This document shows positions 62,923 through 64,000 of a stretch of DNA of 64,000 nt, piece by piece. The stretch covers positions 124,001-188,000 of the forward strand of contig CANLWG010000001.1 of assembly GCA_947494715.1 (NCBI GenBank). Reading direction: 5' to 3'. A model generated the notes under the pieces. It did no database searches. It saw nothing but the letters and a program-made list of their open reading frames with translations, and had not been told where the DNA came from. The position numbers and the translations under genes were made by a program. This DNA comes from an uncultured Flavobacteriaceae bacterium. Lineage in GTDB: Bacteria; Bacteroidota; Bacteroidia; Flavobacteriales; Flavobacteriaceae. The stretch's first letter is position 1, and the number at the start of each line of letters is the position of its first letter.

Positions 62923-64000
62923 TTAGAAATTCCCGATTCGAATAATATCCGCAAAAATTCCGGAGGCGGTTACTTCTGCCCCTGCCCCTGCACCCTTTAT
63001 GATCATGGGCTGGTCCGGGTATCGTTCTGTATAGAACAGAACAATGTTATCACTTCCTTGGAGATTATAAAAATCATGCCCTTTTGGAATTTGCTGTAGC
63101 CCCACATTAGCCTTCCCATCTTCATATTGGGCCACATATTTTAACTTGCAATCCGCATAATTGGCTTTTTTGTATAAAGTCTGAAAATCATTTTCATACT
63201 TTTTCAAGGAAGTAAAAAAATCCTCATTGCTTTTTGTCTCGAGACTCTCTTTGGGGAGAAAGGATTTATTTTCGATATCGCCGATTTCCAAACGGTTTCC
63301 GCTTTCCCTGGCCAAAATCAATATTTTCCGCATCACATCTATTCCACTAAGGTCAATTTTTGGATCTGGCTCCGTATAACCATCCTCTTGGGCTTGTTTC
63401 ACCACGTCATGGAAGGTGGTCTTATCATTGAAATTGTTAAAGACAAAATTGAGACTTCCAGACAGTACAGCCTGAATTTTTAGGACCTTATCCCCTGAGG
63501 CTATTAAATGTTTTAAGGTATCTATTATGGGAAGTCCCGCTCCTACATTGGTTTCGAACAAAAAGGGTGCGTTGTATTCTCGTGCCAAATTTTTTAGGCC
63601 CTTATAATTTTCGTAATCGGATGAACACGCAATTTTATTGCAGGTAACCACAGAAATGCTGCTGCCCAGGTACGAATCGTAAGTAGATGCCACTTCGTCA
63701 CTGGCCGTATTATCCACAAAAATGCTATTCCGATAGTTTAATCTTTGAACCGAGTCAAAAAATTTCTTCTTGTCCGCCTTTTCGCCTTTTTCCAATAGTC
63801 CTTCCCAGTTCTTAAGGGCAATTCCGTCCTCATCAAATACCATGGTCCGTGAATTTGATATTCCTATAATTCGGATATTCAGCTTCAAAACTTCCTTCAA
63901 GTACTTTTTTTGCTGTTGTACCTGTTTCAAAAACTTGGAACCTACATTGCCAACACCCATGACAAAGAGATTCAACTGTTTGATATTCTCTTCAAAAAAT
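62923..64000 (-). CDS. thrA: bifunctional aspartate kinase / homoserine dehydrogenase, C-terminal part
   Basis: The frame is open to the window edge, so this is the 3' portion only. NLFVMGVGNVGSKFLKQVQQ begins the NAD(P)-binding homoserine dehydrogenase domain. VTCNKIACSSDYENY, NVGAGLPIIDTLKHLIASGD and GAGAGAEVTASGIFADIIRI match the HSD part of ThrA-type fusions. The aspartate kinase domain, and the thr operon promoter and any leader, lie outside the window. The fusion is inferred from these C-terminal features and from the residues upstream of the first Met, which continue the frame. Confidence 0.93.
   Translation of the reverse strand, partial: FFEENIKQLNLFVMGVGNVGSKFLKQVQQQKKYLKEVLKLNIRIIGISNSRTMVFDEDGIALKNWEGLLEKGEKADKKKFFDSVQRLNYRNSIFVDNTASDEVASTYDSYLGSSISVVTCNKIACSSDYENYKGLKNLAREYNAPFLFETNVGAGLPIIDTLKHLIASGDKVLKIQAVLSGSLNFVFNNFNDKTTFHDVVKQAQEDGYTEPDPKIDLSGIDVMRKILILARESGNRLEIGDIENKSFLPKESLETKSNEDFFTSLKKYENDFQTLYKKANYADCKLKYVAQYEDGKANVGLQQIPKGHDFYNLQGSDNIVLFYTERYPDQPMIIKGAGAGAEVTASGIFADIIRIGNF

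Overview
The window looks like chromosomal core sequence of a member of the Bacteroidota, most likely a marine-type Flavobacteriaceae. The evidence is the gene content (head-GIN proteins, a DUF3822 gene next to rsmD, a TMEM220-family protein, a KdnB-type Kdo oxidase, DUF4126, a four-helix-bundle IVP-type protein), the many signal peptides ending in an Ala-Gln or lipobox-Cys junction, and promoters of the TTTG / TAnnTTTG type (for example before rpsA, cmk, rnpB and xerD). No genus can be named from the sequence alone.

Layout. 1-5 kb: a TRIC channel cut by the window edge, a lipoprotein peptidyl-prolyl isomerase head-to-head with a CoA pyrophosphatase, an acyltransferase, an ECF sigma factor with a membrane protein, and a secreted Ntn-type hydrolase. 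5-14 kb: a GH13 alpha-glucosidase, small beta-barrel proteins, xerD, aroQ, lpdA, a lipoprotein MsrB and a short collagen-like lipoprotein. 14.3-22.3 kb: an alpha-glucan operon (GlgE maltosyltransferase, maltokinase, branching enzyme, GH31 glucosidase), then an M48 protease and an MFS carrier. 24.6-28.3 kb on the minus strand: an ECF sigma factor, probable anti-sigma factor and three secreted beta-repeat (GIN/DUF4097-like) proteins. 28.5-34.3 kb: lon, cmk, a BON-LysM protein and rpsA. 34.3-36.4 kb is the only long stretch without an intact gene. It holds degenerate repeats and the frameshifted N-terminal remnant of a large surface-protein gene. 36.4-46 kb: an orphan FtsX-type permease, an XRE regulator, pyrR-pyrB, rnz (with an IVP-type gene flanked by inverted repeats inserted before it), pdxH, sixA and ppk1. 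46-51 kb: miaE, dnaX, the RNase P RNA and the rsmD operon. 51.5-57 kb: a RecD-like helicase, then kdsB-HAD-kdnB (Kdo / 8-amino-Kdo sugar synthesis) and a second acyltransferase. 57-64 kb on the minus strand: YebC, a pterin dehydratase, a sugar-type SDR, gcvT and the threonine operon thrA-thrB-thrC, with thrA running off the end.

How the genes work together. GlgE, maltokinase and GlgB form three of the four steps of the GlgE glucan pathway. Trehalose synthase is absent, and glucosidases take the neighbouring positions. The ECF/anti-sigma/GIN block looks like a self-contained envelope-response operon. kdsB and kdnB together suggest that the LPS inner core carries 8-amino-Kdo. I saw no tRNA, rRNA, CRISPR array, prophage or intact insertion sequence. 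The best candidates for something not yet described are the GIN operon, a possible programmed frameshift in dnaX, the group of leaderless-looking promoters and the decayed 34-36 kb locus. None of these is proven by sequence reading alone.
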